This document shows, piece by piece, positions 26,365-34,857 of a DNA stretch of 64,000 nt. This DNA is from Salicibibacter cibarius. Its GTDB lineage: Bacteria; Bacillota; Bacilli; Bacillales; Marinococcaceae. The stretch is from positions 2,046,001-2,110,000 of the forward strand of contig NZ_CP054705.1 in NCBI RefSeq assembly GCF_016495725.1. Reading direction: 5' to 3'. A model generated the notes under the pieces. It made no database searches and had not been told where the DNA came from. It was given only the letters and a program-made list of their open reading frames with translations. Every line of letters begins with the position of its first letter. Position 1 is the stretch's first letter. The translations under genes were made by a program, and so were the position numbers.

Positions 26365-26392
26365 TAGCCGGAGATCATTGTCTCCGGTTTCT
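26365..26392 (+). terminator. Terminator after spoVIF
   Basis: CCGGAGA (26368-26374) pairs with TCTCCGG (26381-26387) and is followed by TTTCT. Confidence 0.65.
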
Positions 26393-26447
26393 GTCATTTG
26401 GACAACCTGTTTTCTGTTTTGTCACTCATCCCCATGCGCAACCTGTT

Positions 26448-26925
26448 CATGAAGTCCGAAACTGTAGAAGCCAGCCCCGTTCGGTCGCCATGGAGCAATC
26501 ATGAAGCCCGAAACAGTAGCCCCGTGCCCCGTTCGGTCGCCATGAAGCGATCATGAAGCCCGAAACAGTAGCCCCGTGCCCCGTTCGGTCGCCATGGAGT
26601 GGTCATGAAGCCCGAAACTGTAGAACCGCGCACTGTTCGGTCGCCATGGAGCAATCATGAAGCCCGAAACTGTAGAAGCCAGCCCCGTTCGGTCGCCATG
26701 GAGCAATCATGAAGCCCGAAACTGTAGAACCGCGCCCCGTTCGGTCGCCATGGAGCAATCATGAAGCCCGAAACTGTAGAACCGCGCCCCGTTCGGTCGC
26801 CATGGAGCGTTCATGAAGCCCGAAACTGTAGAAGCCAGCCCTGTTCGGTCGCCATGGAGCGGTCATGAAGCCCGAAAATGGAGCAGCCCGCGCTACTCGG
26901 TCGCCATGACGCGCCATGGATCTGC
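26448..26925. repeat. 52-bp tandem repeat, eight units plus a degenerate ninth
   Basis: Eight units of exactly 52 bp run from 26448 to 26863, then a degenerate unit to about 26925. Each unit has a near-constant 36-bp part (GTTCGGTCGCCATGGAGC, two variable bases, TCATGAAGCCCGAAAC) and a 16-bp part that occurs in a few closely related versions (TGTAGAAGCCAGCCCC, AGTAGCCCCGTGCCCC, TGTAGAACCGCGCCCC). The period is not a multiple of three, so it is not a coding repeat. It ends about 85 bp before yphE. Confidence 0.95.
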
Positions 26926-27011
26926 TATAAGCGGAATGAACCATCCGCCACGGTCGCCATGAAGTAGCTCGCTGTGCTATAATGTGACAGGGTTTAAAGG
27001 AGGGTAACTTT

Positions 27012-27212
27012 GTGAGCGCGTTAGATACAATGTGGCTTTCTTTTGTCGGTTTATTTCTCATGTTCGTCTCCTCCATCACAGCATTGCTCGGCCGTCAGAA
27101 ATTGTCCGGTTTTTTTCGGTTTCTCGTCCTTGCTTTTTCATTTATTTGCTTATTGGTAGCGGGTATTATCATGCTGGTTGTCGTTCTTCCCGGTTCAAGG
27201 GCTGATTTATAA
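27012..27212 (+). CDS. yphE: YphE-like DUF2768 small membrane protein
   Basis: 66 residues from a GTG with AAAGGAGGG upstream. Two hydrophobic helices (about 8-27 and 35-60) flank a GRQKLSG loop. Length, layout and position just upstream of a yphF-like gene and spoIVA match B. subtilis yphE. A TATAAT at 26978-26983 lies about 30 bases upstream, but a good -35 box is not visible. Function unknown. Confidence 0.65.
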   Translation: MSALDTMWLSFVGLFLMFVSSITALLGRQKLSGFFRFLVLAFSFICLLVAGIIMLVVVLPGSRADL

Positions 27213-27238
27213 ATGGACGAGGATTGGAGGATTCTCCT

Positions 27239-27967
27239 ATGCTGCGGCATTTAAGACCATTCGTCATCTTGTTTATGTGTTTGTTTTTTGTTAGCGGTTG
27301 TTTTTATCCCGGGGATGCCGAATCAGATGATCATCGCGGTCATCCACAGGCAGAACAGCTTCAATCGGTGCAAACCGCTGTAGAGGAGTATCAATCTGCT
27401 CATGGGGTGCCCCCGATTGATGATTTCGAAGGGGATACCAATCTGTATGAACGTTATCAAGTTGATTTTCAAGCGCTTATTCCCGGCTATATGCAGGAAG
27501 CGCCTGCAAGTTCCTTTGAAAATGGCGGCAATTATCACTATACATTGATTAATGTGGAAGAAGATCCGGAAGTGCGGGTCATTGATGCGATGCAATTACA
27601 AGAAGCCCGGGATTTTGAGCGAGACATTCGTGAATATGAGCGGGCGAATGAATTTCCCCCTATCGAAGATATGATAGGCCCGGGTGTGTTTTCATTGGAT
27701 TATGAACGTTTAGGCTATGATGAACAGCCGACGGTAGAGAGTCCGTATTTTGCGACGAGTCTGCCCCTGTATCTCGACGAGAATGGGGAAGTCATCATTG
27801 ATTACAGCAGCGATTTGAACCGTATCCTTCAAGAAGGCGATCCGGAAATTGAGGATGAAGATGATATTCGCTCGATTTTGACGGATGAGTTTGCCGTGGC
27901 CCCTGTATTATCAAGGCCTTACACGATTGAAAACGGAGAACCGGCATTCACGGATAAAAGAGATTAA
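27239..27967 (+). CDS. yphF: YphF-like lipoprotein
   Basis: 242 residues. The signal peptide ends in a lipobox, VSGC at about 20-23, so the mature protein would be lipid-anchored outside the membrane. The remainder is very acidic, with two similar segments: SVQTAVEEYQSAHGVPPIDD and RDIREYERANEFPPIEDM. The start is the ATG preceded by TTGGAGG; an ATG five codons upstream is poorer. yphE-yphF-spoIVA is the B. subtilis order. Function unknown; sporulation links are only positional. Confidence 0.65.
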   Translation: MLRHLRPFVILFMCLFFVSGCFYPGDAESDDHRGHPQAEQLQSVQTAVEEYQSAHGVPPIDDFEGDTNLYERYQVDFQALIPGYMQEAPASSFENGGNYHYTLINVEEDPEVRVIDAMQLQEARDFERDIREYERANEFPPIEDMIGPGVFSLDYERLGYDEQPTVESPYFATSLPLYLDENGEVIIDYSSDLNRILQEGDPEIEDEDDIRSILTDEFAVAPVLSRPYTIENGEPAFTDKRD

Positions 27968-27980
27968 AGGTATTGTTCTA

Positions 27981-28024
27981 AACCTCTTTTTTTCTATCTA
28001 TATATAGAGAGAAAGGGGTTTTTT
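27981..28024 (+). terminator. Terminator of yphE-yphF
   Basis: AACCTCTTT pairs with AAAGGGGTT around an A/T-rich CTATCTATATATAG stem, followed by TTTT. Confidence 0.65.
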
Positions 28025-28118
28025 ATATGGCGACTGATCGCCTTTTTTGAAAATAAAAATAAAGACTTCATCCAATAGCGATTGGCGGTTTAGCCAAGGA
28101 ATTCGAATGATGAACGTC

Positions 28119-28145
28119 ATAAAGATATGGACAACATCATATGAT
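28119..28145 (+). promoter_or_regulatory. Possible sigma-E promoter of spoIVA
   Basis: ATA (28119-28121), 16-base gap, CATATGAT (28138-28145), close to the ATA / CATACAnT pattern of mother-cell sigma-E. spoIVA is a sigma-E gene in B. subtilis. Confidence 0.35.
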
Positions 28146-28205
28146 GGAGTAGCAATCACGCATTTCTTTGAACGGAAGTGTATATTTTAGAACGGAGGGG
28201 ATCTC

Positions 28206-29687
28206 GTGGAAAAAGTGGATATCTTTAAGGATATCGCGGAACGCACAGGAGGGGATATTTACTTAGGCGTCGTCGGTGCTGTGCGGACGGGAAAGTCTAC
28301 ATTTATCAAGAAATTTATGGAACTTGCCGTCCTTCCGCACATGGATGATGAAACGGACCGTATTCGAACACAGGATGAATTGCCGCAAAGCGCTGCAGGG
28401 AAAACGATTATGACAACAGAACCCAAATTTGTCCCCAATACGGCCGTGGAACTGCATGTAGATGAAGGGCTCGATGTCAATGTAAGGTTTGTTGATTGTG
28501 TCGGGTATGCGGTGTCCGGGGCAAAGGGATACGAAGATGAGCATGGCCCCCGTATGATCAATACCCCGTGGTACGAGGAGCCAATCCCGTTTCAGGAAGC
28601 AGCTGAAATCGGGACACGCAAGGTCATCCAAGAGCATTCAACCCTAGGCGTCGTTGTAACGTCGGACGGGACGATCGGCGAATTGCCGCGGGAAGAATAC
28701 GTGGAAGCGGAAGAGCGTGTCATCGAAGAATTAAAAGAAGTGGGTAAACCGTTTATCGTCATCGTGAATTCAACGCAGCCCCATCATCCGGATACAAGGG
28801 AACTCCAACATCATCTCGAAGAGACCCATGATGTTCCCGTGCTCCCTTTAAGTGTGGAATCCATGTCCGAACACGACATTTACCGTGTACTCAGGGAAGT
28901 GCTTTTTGAATTTCCGGTACACGAGGTAAACGTAAACCTTCCCAGCTGGGTCATGGTCCTCAATGAAGATCACTGGTTGCGCAGAGAGTATGAAGAATCG
29001 GTAAAAGATACGGTGCGGGACATTAAAAGGCTTCGCGATGTCGACCGTGTCGTTGGCCATTTTGGCGAGGATTACGAATTTATTGACTCCGCTTCCCTCG
29101 CGGGGATGGAAATGGGGCTGGGTGTGGCCGATATCGATTTGTACGCGCCGGACGATCTTTATGACCGAATTTTAAAAGAAGTCGTCGGTGTAGAAATACG
29201 CGGAAAAGATCATCTCTTGCAATTGATGCAAGAATTCGCCCATGCAAAAAGCGAATACGATCTCGTCTCCGATTCGTTGAAAATGGTAAGGCAAACCGGT
29301 TACGGCATCGCGGCTCCGGCCCTTGCCGATATGAGCCTGGATGAGCCGGAAATCATTAGGCAAGGGTCTCGCTTCGGGGTCCGCTTGCGTGCTGTCGCCC
29401 CCTCCATTCACATGATTAAAGTGGATGTAGAGTCGGAGTTTGCTCCGATCATCGGTACGGAAAAACAGAGCGAAGAACTTGTTCGTTACCTCATGCAAGA
29501 TTTTGAAGAAAATCCACTCTCGATTTGGAATTCCGATATCTTTGGCCGATCGTTGAATTCCATTGTGCGAGAGGGGATTCAGGCGAAAATATCGCTCATG
29601 CCCGAGAACGCGCGCTATAAACTGAAAGAAACCTTGGAACGAATTATTAATGAAGGCTCGGGTGGGTTGATCGCGATTATTCTTTAA
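28206..29687 (+). CDS. spoIVA: Stage IV sporulation protein A, spore-coat morphogenetic ATPase
   Basis: 493 residues, the family's length. SpoIVA polymerises with ATP around the forespore and forms the basement layer of the coat. The P-loop GAVRTGKST is at about 24-32. TTEPKFVPNTAVE and FVDCVGYAVSGAKG match the family's GTPase-like core, and the C-terminal region ends KLKETLERIINEGSGGLIAIIL, typical of SpoIVA. The start is GTG behind ACGGAGGGG. The HU gene (hbs), which follows spoIVA in B. subtilis, is absent here. Confidence 0.95.
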   Translation: MEKVDIFKDIAERTGGDIYLGVVGAVRTGKSTFIKKFMELAVLPHMDDETDRIRTQDELPQSAAGKTIMTTEPKFVPNTAVELHVDEGLDVNVRFVDCVGYAVSGAKGYEDEHGPRMINTPWYEEPIPFQEAAEIGTRKVIQEHSTLGVVVTSDGTIGELPREEYVEAEERVIEELKEVGKPFIVIVNSTQPHHPDTRELQHHLEETHDVPVLPLSVESMSEHDIYRVLREVLFEFPVHEVNVNLPSWVMVLNEDHWLRREYEESVKDTVRDIKRLRDVDRVVGHFGEDYEFIDSASLAGMEMGLGVADIDLYAPDDLYDRILKEVVGVEIRGKDHLLQLMQEFAHAKSEYDLVSDSLKMVRQTGYGIAAPALADMSLDEPEIIRQGSRFGVRLRAVAPSIHMIKVDVESEFAPIIGTEKQSEELVRYLMQDFEENPLSIWNSDIFGRSLNSIVREGIQAKISLMPENARYKLKETLERIINEGSGGLIAIIL

Positions 29688-29785
29688 TACCGTTCCTCCG
29701 TTCATCGGGGGTTCGTTTTTTGTGCGGGAAGGAAAATTTTTCGGGCGAAGTGTATTTCAAACGGGAATGGATCCCTAACTGAAGT

Positions 29786-29887
29786 CCAGGGCAGCCGTTA
29801 GGTCGCCAACGGAAAAAAATAGAACCCTGACCGCGATCACGCGGACACTGCCCTGTCCCGAGTTCCGCCGCTCGGGGGCTTTTTTGG
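29786..29887 (+). ncRNA. Candidate structured RNA: three-way junction plus terminator
   Basis: CAGGGCAG (29787-29794) pairs with CTGCCCTG (29848-29855), enclosing a CCGTT/AACGG hairpin (29795-29812), an A-rich joining stretch and a CCGCG/CGCGG hairpin (29831-29844). A terminator follows directly: CCCGAG (29857-29862), CTCGGG (29871-29876), then TTTTTT. CCCTG at 29825-29829 could compete for CAGGG. It lies in the gene-free 29688-30124 gap between spoIVA and folE, 240 bases before folE. No known riboswitch class was recognised. It could instead be a remnant of a mobile element. Confidence 0.4.
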
Positions 29888-30124
29888 TTAAGGATAAGGA
29901 ATTCTTGGTTTTCGCTAGAAACACTGGGCAAAAGCTATGCGACTATTTCGTTCAAGATCGATCCCCCCCTAAATATCCCTACATCCCCAAGCAAAAAAAC
30001 CCCTTATCTTTCCTACATAGTGTTATAATAAAAACAGTGCGTGAAAAGCGCGCATCGATTGCTTTTAAGCATTTGCTATGCTAAAATCTCTAGCGATTAA
30101 CGATTAGTATTAGGAGGTTCAAAA

Positions 30125-30679
30125 ATGGACCATGAAAAAATACAAGCAGCGGTTCGGCAATTGCTTGAAGCAGTTGGCGATGATCCGGACCGTGAAGGTG
30201 TGTTGGAAACGCCCGCGCGTGTCGCGCGCATGTACGAAGAAATTTTCAGCGGTCTTCATGAAGATCCGGAAACCCATTTGCGCACGATTTTCGGCGAAGA
30301 ACACGAGGAACTCGTGCTCGTTAAAGATATCACCTTTTATTCCATGTGCGAGCATCACCTTCTTCCTTTTTTTGGACGGGCACATATTGGATACATCCCG
30401 AAAAACGGAACGGTAACCGGACTCAGCAAGCTTGCCCGTGCTGTGGAGACAGTGGCGCGCAGGCCGCAATTGCAAGAAAGAATTACTTCCGATGTTGCTA
30501 ATGCCCTTGTGGAAACCCTTGACCCTCACGGTGTCATCGTTGTCGTTGAGGCTGAACACATGTGCATGACGATGCGGGGCATCAAAAAACCGGGGAGCAC
30601 AACCGTGACTTCTGCAGTGCGCGGTGTTTTTGAAAGAGACGCTTCTTCTCGTTCGGAAGTGCTGGCTCTATTAAAATAA
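30125..30679 (+). CDS. folE: GTP cyclohydrolase I (MtrA/FolE)
   Basis: 184 residues. It converts GTP to dihydroneopterin triphosphate, the first step of folate synthesis. Motifs: [18 protein letters not shown] near 22-39, the zinc Cys in [28 protein letters not shown], and [11 protein letters not shown] with the second zinc Cys. AGGAGG lies before the ATG. mtrB follows after 14 bases, the mtrAB operon of Bacillus. The upstream gap (29688-30124) has a TATAAT at about 30024 without a clear -35 box. Confidence 0.95.
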   Translation: MDHEKIQAAVRQLLEAVGDDPDREGVLETPARVARMYEEIFSGLHEDPETHLRTIFGEEHEELVLVKDITFYSMCEHHLLPFFGRAHIGYIPKNGTVTGLSKLARAVETVARRPQLQERITSDVANALVETLDPHGVIVVVEAEHMCMTMRGIKKPGSTTVTSAVRGVFERDASSRSEVLALLK

Positions 30680-30693
30680 GGAGGTGTAGACGT

Positions 30694-30912
30694 TTGCGCG
30701 AAAACGATTTTTTTGTCATCAAGGCAGAGGAAGACGGCGTTAACGTGATTGGACTTACGCGGGGGAATACCACCCGTTTTCACCATTCCGAAAAACTTGA
30801 TGCGGGGGAAGTAATGATTGCCCAATTTACAGAGCATACTTCTGCCGTAAAAGTCCGGGGGAAAGCGACGATTCAAACCAACCATGGGGAAATGAAAACA
30901 GAAGGTTCTTGA
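30694..30912 (+). CDS. mtrB: Tryptophan RNA-binding attenuation protein (TRAP, MtrB)
   Basis: 72 residues from a TTG with AAGGAGGT upstream. TRAP forms an 11-subunit ring that binds tryptophan and wraps RNA with (G/U)AG triplets. Tryptophan- and RNA-contact residues are kept: [38 protein letters not shown], and the GEMKTE end with the Lys used for RNA contact. Its target site is present in this window at 40085, before trpE. Confidence 0.95.
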   Translation: MRENDFFVIKAEEDGVNVIGLTRGNTTRFHHSEKLDAGEVMIAQFTEHTSAVKVRGKATIQTNHGEMKTEGS

Positions 30913-30988
30913 GCACGGATTTCTTCGTGAAAATGGGGAGAACTGTGCTATAATGCCTATGAGTGTCATCCGGAACGGGGGAACAACG

Positions 30989-31771
30989 ATGGAATGCGTG
31001 CGGACAGAGCAAAAACAGCTAAAGTGGGCGACGGAAAAATTTAGTAAACTTTCCCATCATCCTTTTTTGGTTACGTACGGAATCGAACCAAAGCATGATG
31101 AAGATAAGACAATTTTATTATTGCACGCGATTGAGAAACATGATTTTGATTGGGCGGAAAAATCGGAGCGGGTCACTACCGCGATGCTTGTCGAAGCCGC
31201 GCTTACTGCCCATGAACATATTCCATTACATAACAATGACGCCGTCGAGGTGAAAAAAAATCAATTAACAGTGTTGGCCGGAGATTTATACAGCAGTTTG
31301 TACTATTATCGGCTGGCAAAAATGGCGGATATACCGCTCATCGGCTTGTTCAGCGAATCCATCCAAACAATGAACGCTGCCAAGGCGGATTTACACGCCC
31401 TTAATTGGAAAACTGCCGAGGAGCTTGAGCAGTTAATCATGGATATGGAATCGACGCTGATTGTTAATTTGGCAAAATTTTACCGTCAAGAGATGATTCT
31501 TCGCATCGCTCCCCATTTTTTGGCAATGAAAAGAATAATAGAGACGATACAGATATTGGAGGAAAGAGGGGATCAGGATCAAGAATCACCGATCCCACAC
31601 TCTCCTTTGTTGTCGGGACAACGTCCGCACGAAGAAAGGTATTTCCTGAAGAAAAACCTCAAAACGGTGATAACAAAGCAGCAAACACGCTTGCAAGAAG
31701 GGGTGGAAAACGCTAGTGGCAGCCTTCCGGCCCTCCTTTCGGACCGAATAATGACGGTCCTTCATGTCTGA
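30989..31771 (+). CDS. hepS: Heptaprenyl diphosphate synthase component I (HepS)
   Basis: 260 residues. HepS is the small, non-catalytic subunit that pairs with HepT to make the C35 menaquinone side chain. MLVEAALTAHEHI, the AGDLYSSLYYYRLAKMADIPLI segment and the family order support it. The start at 30989 uses the GGGGGAA site; the longer frame upstream has none. It lies between mtrB and menG as in B. subtilis. hepT is 3 kb away, separated by menG and three futalosine-pathway genes. Confidence 0.85.
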   Translation: MECVRTEQKQLKWATEKFSKLSHHPFLVTYGIEPKHDEDKTILLLHAIEKHDFDWAEKSERVTTAMLVEAALTAHEHIPLHNNDAVEVKKNQLTVLAGDLYSSLYYYRLAKMADIPLIGLFSESIQTMNAAKADLHALNWKTAEELEQLIMDMESTLIVNLAKFYRQEMILRIAPHFLAMKRIIETIQILEERGDQDQESPIPHSPLLSGQRPHEERYFLKKNLKTVITKQQTRLQEGVENASGSLPALLSDRIMTVLHV

Positions 31772-31803
31772 TCGATGATCGCCGTACAAAAGGGTGTATG
31801 CAA

Positions 31804-32574
31804 ATGAATAAAGATAAAGAAAACCACGTGCATGACGTTTTCGAGTCGATCTCAAACCGATATGACCGTATGAACGGCGTGATCAGTTTAAAGATGCACA
31901 CCCGATGGAGAAACGACATGATGAAACGCATCGATTTTTCCCCCACTTCAAATGTATTGGATGTGTGCGCGGGGACTGCGGATTGGACGATCGCGAGCGC
32001 CGGCCATCTTCAAGGCGGAGAAGCGATTGGGGTTGACTTCAGTGAACGAATGCTGGAGGTGGGAAGGGAAAAAGTCAAGAAAGCGGGGATGGAAAATGTT
32101 CATTTAGTCCATGGGAACGCCAGCCAACTCCCCTTTGATGCCGATTCGTTTGATGTCGTGACGATAGGGTTTGGATTACGGAACGTCCCGGACCCGCACT
32201 TGACGTTGATGGAGATGTTGCGTGTCCTCAAGCCGGGCGGACAAGCGCTTTGCCTGGAAACATCCCAACCGGAAAACGTGCTTTTTCGGCCTTTATACGG
32301 CTTTTATTTTCAACGTATCATGCCGAAACTTGGGAAGTGGTTTGCCGGTACGGATAAATATGAATGGTTGAATGAATCGACGATGAATTTCCCGGACAAA
32401 CAAACGCTTGCCGATTGGTTTGCCGGTGCCGGTTTTGAAAATGTCGGTTATTGCAGCTATGCCGGCGGGGCAGCTGCCGGGCACTGGGGGTATAAACCGG
32501 GGAGAAAAGGAAAAAGAGAGGGAAACATGTGTGATACGGAAAATCAAGATCATATTCGAAATGATAAAATTTGA
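31804..32574 (+). CDS. menG: Demethylmenaquinone methyltransferase (MenG/UbiE)
   Basis: 256 residues. It performs the last menaquinone step, S-adenosylmethionine-dependent ring methylation. Motifs: FESISNRYDRMNGVISL near 12-28, the SAM site VLDVCAGTADWTIA, ERMLEVGREK, FDVVTIGFGLRNVPD, and VLKPGGQALCLETSQP. ATG 31804 fits the ribosome site better than ATG 31798. The C-terminus extends about 20 residues past the usual GYKP end, overlapping the start of the next gene by 44 bases. Confidence 0.9.
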   Translation: MNKDKENHVHDVFESISNRYDRMNGVISLKMHTRWRNDMMKRIDFSPTSNVLDVCAGTADWTIASAGHLQGGEAIGVDFSERMLEVGREKVKKAGMENVHLVHGNASQLPFDADSFDVVTIGFGLRNVPDPHLTLMEMLRVLKPGGQALCLETSQPENVLFRPLYGFYFQRIMPKLGKWFAGTDKYEWLNESTMNFPDKQTLADWFAGAGFENVGYCSYAGGAAAGHWGYKPGRKGKREGNMCDTENQDHIRNDKI

Positions 32575-33394
32575 ACATACCATTTTCGCGCTTCCTTTCG
32601 CATATATGGGGATGATTCTCGGGAGTTTTGAAATTAACGGGAGTTGGCCAACCCTCTCGCAATGGATTTGGGTAACCGTCGCCATGTTTGGGGCCAGAAG
32701 TGCAGCCATGAGTTTAAATCGGCTGATCGATGCAACCATTGACAGACGCAATCCGCGTACGGCTGAGCGGGCAATCCCTGCCGGCCTTATTTCGTACCTT
32801 GAAATTATTGCTTTTATCGTTGTTTCTTTTGTTTTGTTTTTTACGGCCGCATTTCAATTGAATATGCTCGCCGTTTACTTGTTGCCGATCGCGGTTTTCT
32901 TTTTGACGTTTTATTCATATACGAAGCGGTTTACGTGGCTGTGCCATTTTATTCTCGGCATGACGATTGCCATTGCCCCTTTAGGGGGGTGGGTCGGAGC
33001 AACAGGCGGGTTGCACCCCGAAAGCTTTTTGCTTTTCTTGGCAGTTATGTTTTGGACGGCCGGATTTGACATTATTTACGCAACCCAAGATGTTGAGCAT
33101 GACAAATCGGTAGGCCTTTACTCCGTACCGGCACGCTTTGGCGTTAAGCGTGCCTTGCAAACAGCCAGAGGGAGCCATGTCGTGAGCATCGTCGCGCTCT
33201 TTTCCCTCTTTTTCCTATCGGAGCTTGGTGTTGTATATTTAATCGGAGCTTGTATATCAACAGCGATTATGATTTATGAACACTCACTCGTATCCGAGAG
33301 CGATCTTTCAAATGTAAATGTGGCTTTCTTTACAATGAACGGCATCGTCAGCATGGTGATGTTGGCATTTACGATTGGAGATTTTATTCTATGA
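32531..33394 (+). CDS. mqnP: UbiA-family polyprenyltransferase (menaquinone, MqnP type)
   Basis: 287 residues with about eight membrane helices. The two Asp-rich UbiA motifs are present: NRLIDATIDRRNPRTAERA near 59-77 and DIIYATQDVEHD near 181-192. It attaches the polyprenyl chain to the aromatic precursor. The companions ubiX and mqnA point to the futalosine pathway, in which this enzyme is MqnP. The start is a GTG with GAGGGA upstream, inside the menG end. Its stop overlaps ubiX by four bases. Confidence 0.85.
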   Translation: MIRKIKIIFEMIKFEHTIFALPFAYMGMILGSFEINGSWPTLSQWIWVTVAMFGARSAAMSLNRLIDATIDRRNPRTAERAIPAGLISYLEIIAFIVVSFVLFFTAAFQLNMLAVYLLPIAVFFLTFYSYTKRFTWLCHFILGMTIAIAPLGGWVGATGGLHPESFLLFLAVMFWTAGFDIIYATQDVEHDKSVGLYSVPARFGVKRALQTARGSHVVSIVALFSLFFLSELGVVYLIGACISTAIMIYEHSLVSESDLSNVNVAFFTMNGIVSMVMLAFTIGDFIL

Positions 33395-33987
33395 ATCAAC
33401 GACAGCCGATTTATACGGTTGGGATGACCGGCGCAAGTGGAGCGATTTATGGGGTTCGTCTCGTCCAAACGTTGTTAAAAGAAGGGGTGAAGGTTCACTT
33501 CCTTATGTCCGGCGCCGCCTGGCAAGTGTTTGAGCAAGAATTGGAATTGGATGTGACGGACAAAGAAGCTTGTTTGCATCATTTGTTTCCGGAAGGTGAC
33601 CTGCATGTTCATGGATTGCAAAACTTTTCCGCGCCGGTCGCCAGCGGTTCCTATCAAAATGACGGGATGGTCATTGTCCCGTGTTCGATGGGAACGTTAT
33701 CAAAAATTGCCAACGGCAATTCCGGGAGCCTTCTTGAACGAAGTGCCGACGTTGCTTTGAAAGAAGGGCGGAAACTGGTGATCGTCCCCCGGGAAACCCC
33801 TCTGCACGCTATCCACCTCGGAAATATGAAGGCCGTTGCAGAAGCGGGAGGGGTGATTATTCCGGCAATGCCTGGTTTTTATCACAAGCCGGAAACACTT
33901 GATGATCTCGTCGATTTTGTTGTCGGAAAAATACTGGACCGGTTGGATGTCGAGCATCACCTTTTTAAACGCTGGGGAGATGATTAA
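33391..33987 (+). CDS. ubiX: Flavin prenyltransferase UbiX
   Basis: 198 residues. It makes the prenylated FMN cofactor needed by UbiD-type decarboxylases. The N-terminal flavin site GMTGASGAIYGVRL is at about 11-24, then the conserved IVPCSMGTLSKIANG and RETPLHAIHLGNM. The family's PAMPGFYHKPETLDDLVDFVVGKILD end is complete. It is translationally coupled with mqnP (ATGA overlap). In the futalosine pathway it would serve the late UbiD-like decarboxylation step; the decarboxylase gene is not here. Confidence 0.92.
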   Translation: MNQRQPIYTVGMTGASGAIYGVRLVQTLLKEGVKVHFLMSGAAWQVFEQELELDVTDKEACLHHLFPEGDLHVHGLQNFSAPVASGSYQNDGMVIVPCSMGTLSKIANGNSGSLLERSADVALKEGRKLVIVPRETPLHAIHLGNMKAVAEAGGVIIPAMPGFYHKPETLDDLVDFVVGKILDRLDVEHHLFKRWGDD

Positions 33988-34845
33988 ATGGTACGTGTCG
34001 GTGAGATCCTTTATACAAATGTCCATCCTTTCTTTTTTTACATGGATCGGGAAAAATTAAGCGCCCATAGCCAGTTCATCCCAAGCATACCGGCAAGGTT
34101 AAATGCCGCGATGAGCAAAGGGGACATCGATGTTGGGGCAATCTCGTCTTTTGCTTATGGGGAAGACGCCGAAAACTTGGTCCTTATGCCTGATTTGGCC
34201 GTTACATCCCACGGGTCAGTCGGGTCGATCTTTCTTTTCTCGAAAGTCCCCATTGAAGAATTGGATGGAAGAAAAATCGCGCTTACCCATAGTTCGGCAA
34301 CTTCCACGCATCTTTTAAAAATCATTTTGCAACGTTTCTACGGGCACCAAGACCTTATTTATACAACGATGATGCCCGTGTACCGGGAAATGATGGCTGA
34401 ACATGATGCTTGTTTGTTGATCGGAGACGATGCCATCCAAGCGAGTTGGCGCGAACAAGGACAGATGTATGTTTATGACTTGGGTGAAAAATGGTATGAT
34501 TTCACAAAGATGCCGATGACATTCGCCGTGTTCGCGATGCGAAAACAAGCGCTTAAGCAGGAGCCGGAAGCTTTAAGAGCGCTTTATTATGATTGGAAGC
34601 AAAGTGAGGAAAAGGCCCATGCGGACGGCTATGAACAATTGGCCCATGCGGTCGTGAAAGATCATGGCGGAAACGTTGATTTTTGGCAAGGCTACTTCCG
34701 GAAATTGCAGTACCGATTCGGACCCAGGGAACAACGGGGGCTTCTTCATTTTTACCGACTTGGCTTTGAAGAAGGGTATTTGCCAAAAGATGTCGACCAT
34801 TTGAGCGTTTGGGACGTCGACATAGACATTCATTCCATTAATTGA
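33988..34845 (+). CDS. mqnA: Chorismate dehydratase MqnA (futalosine pathway)
   Basis: 285 residues. MqnA removes water from chorismate to give 3-enolpyruvylbenzoate, the entry to futalosine-type menaquinone synthesis. The periplasmic-binding-like fold shows the N-terminal GEILYTNVHPFFFY, IPSIPARLNAAMSKGDIDVG, SSFAYGEDAENL and LTHSSATSTHLLK, typical of MqnA. It starts directly after ubiX with GGGAGATGA as ribosome site. B. subtilis uses the o-succinylbenzoate (men) route and has no gene here, so the organism probably uses futalosine instead. Confidence 0.88.
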   Translation: MVRVGEILYTNVHPFFFYMDREKLSAHSQFIPSIPARLNAAMSKGDIDVGAISSFAYGEDAENLVLMPDLAVTSHGSVGSIFLFSKVPIEELDGRKIALTHSSATSTHLLKIILQRFYGHQDLIYTTMMPVYREMMAEHDACLLIGDDAIQASWREQGQMYVYDLGEKWYDFTKMPMTFAVFAMRKQALKQEPEALRALYYDWKQSEEKAHADGYEQLAHAVVKDHGGNVDFWQGYFRKLQYRFGPREQRGLLHFYRLGFEEGYLPKDVDHLSVWDVDIDIHSIN

Positions 34846-34857
34846 AAGGGAAACCAT

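Noticed and set aside
26448-26925. CRISPR array
   Set aside because: A 36-bp constant part ending in GAAAC alternates with 16-bp parts, but these are too short for spacers, fall into three closely related versions and repeat between units. No cas genes are nearby. It is an ordinary tandem repeat.
26759-27079. 106-codon minus-strand frame
   Set aside because: It runs through the 52-bp repeat and the start of yphE on the other strand; the period is not a multiple of three, so the frame is accidental.
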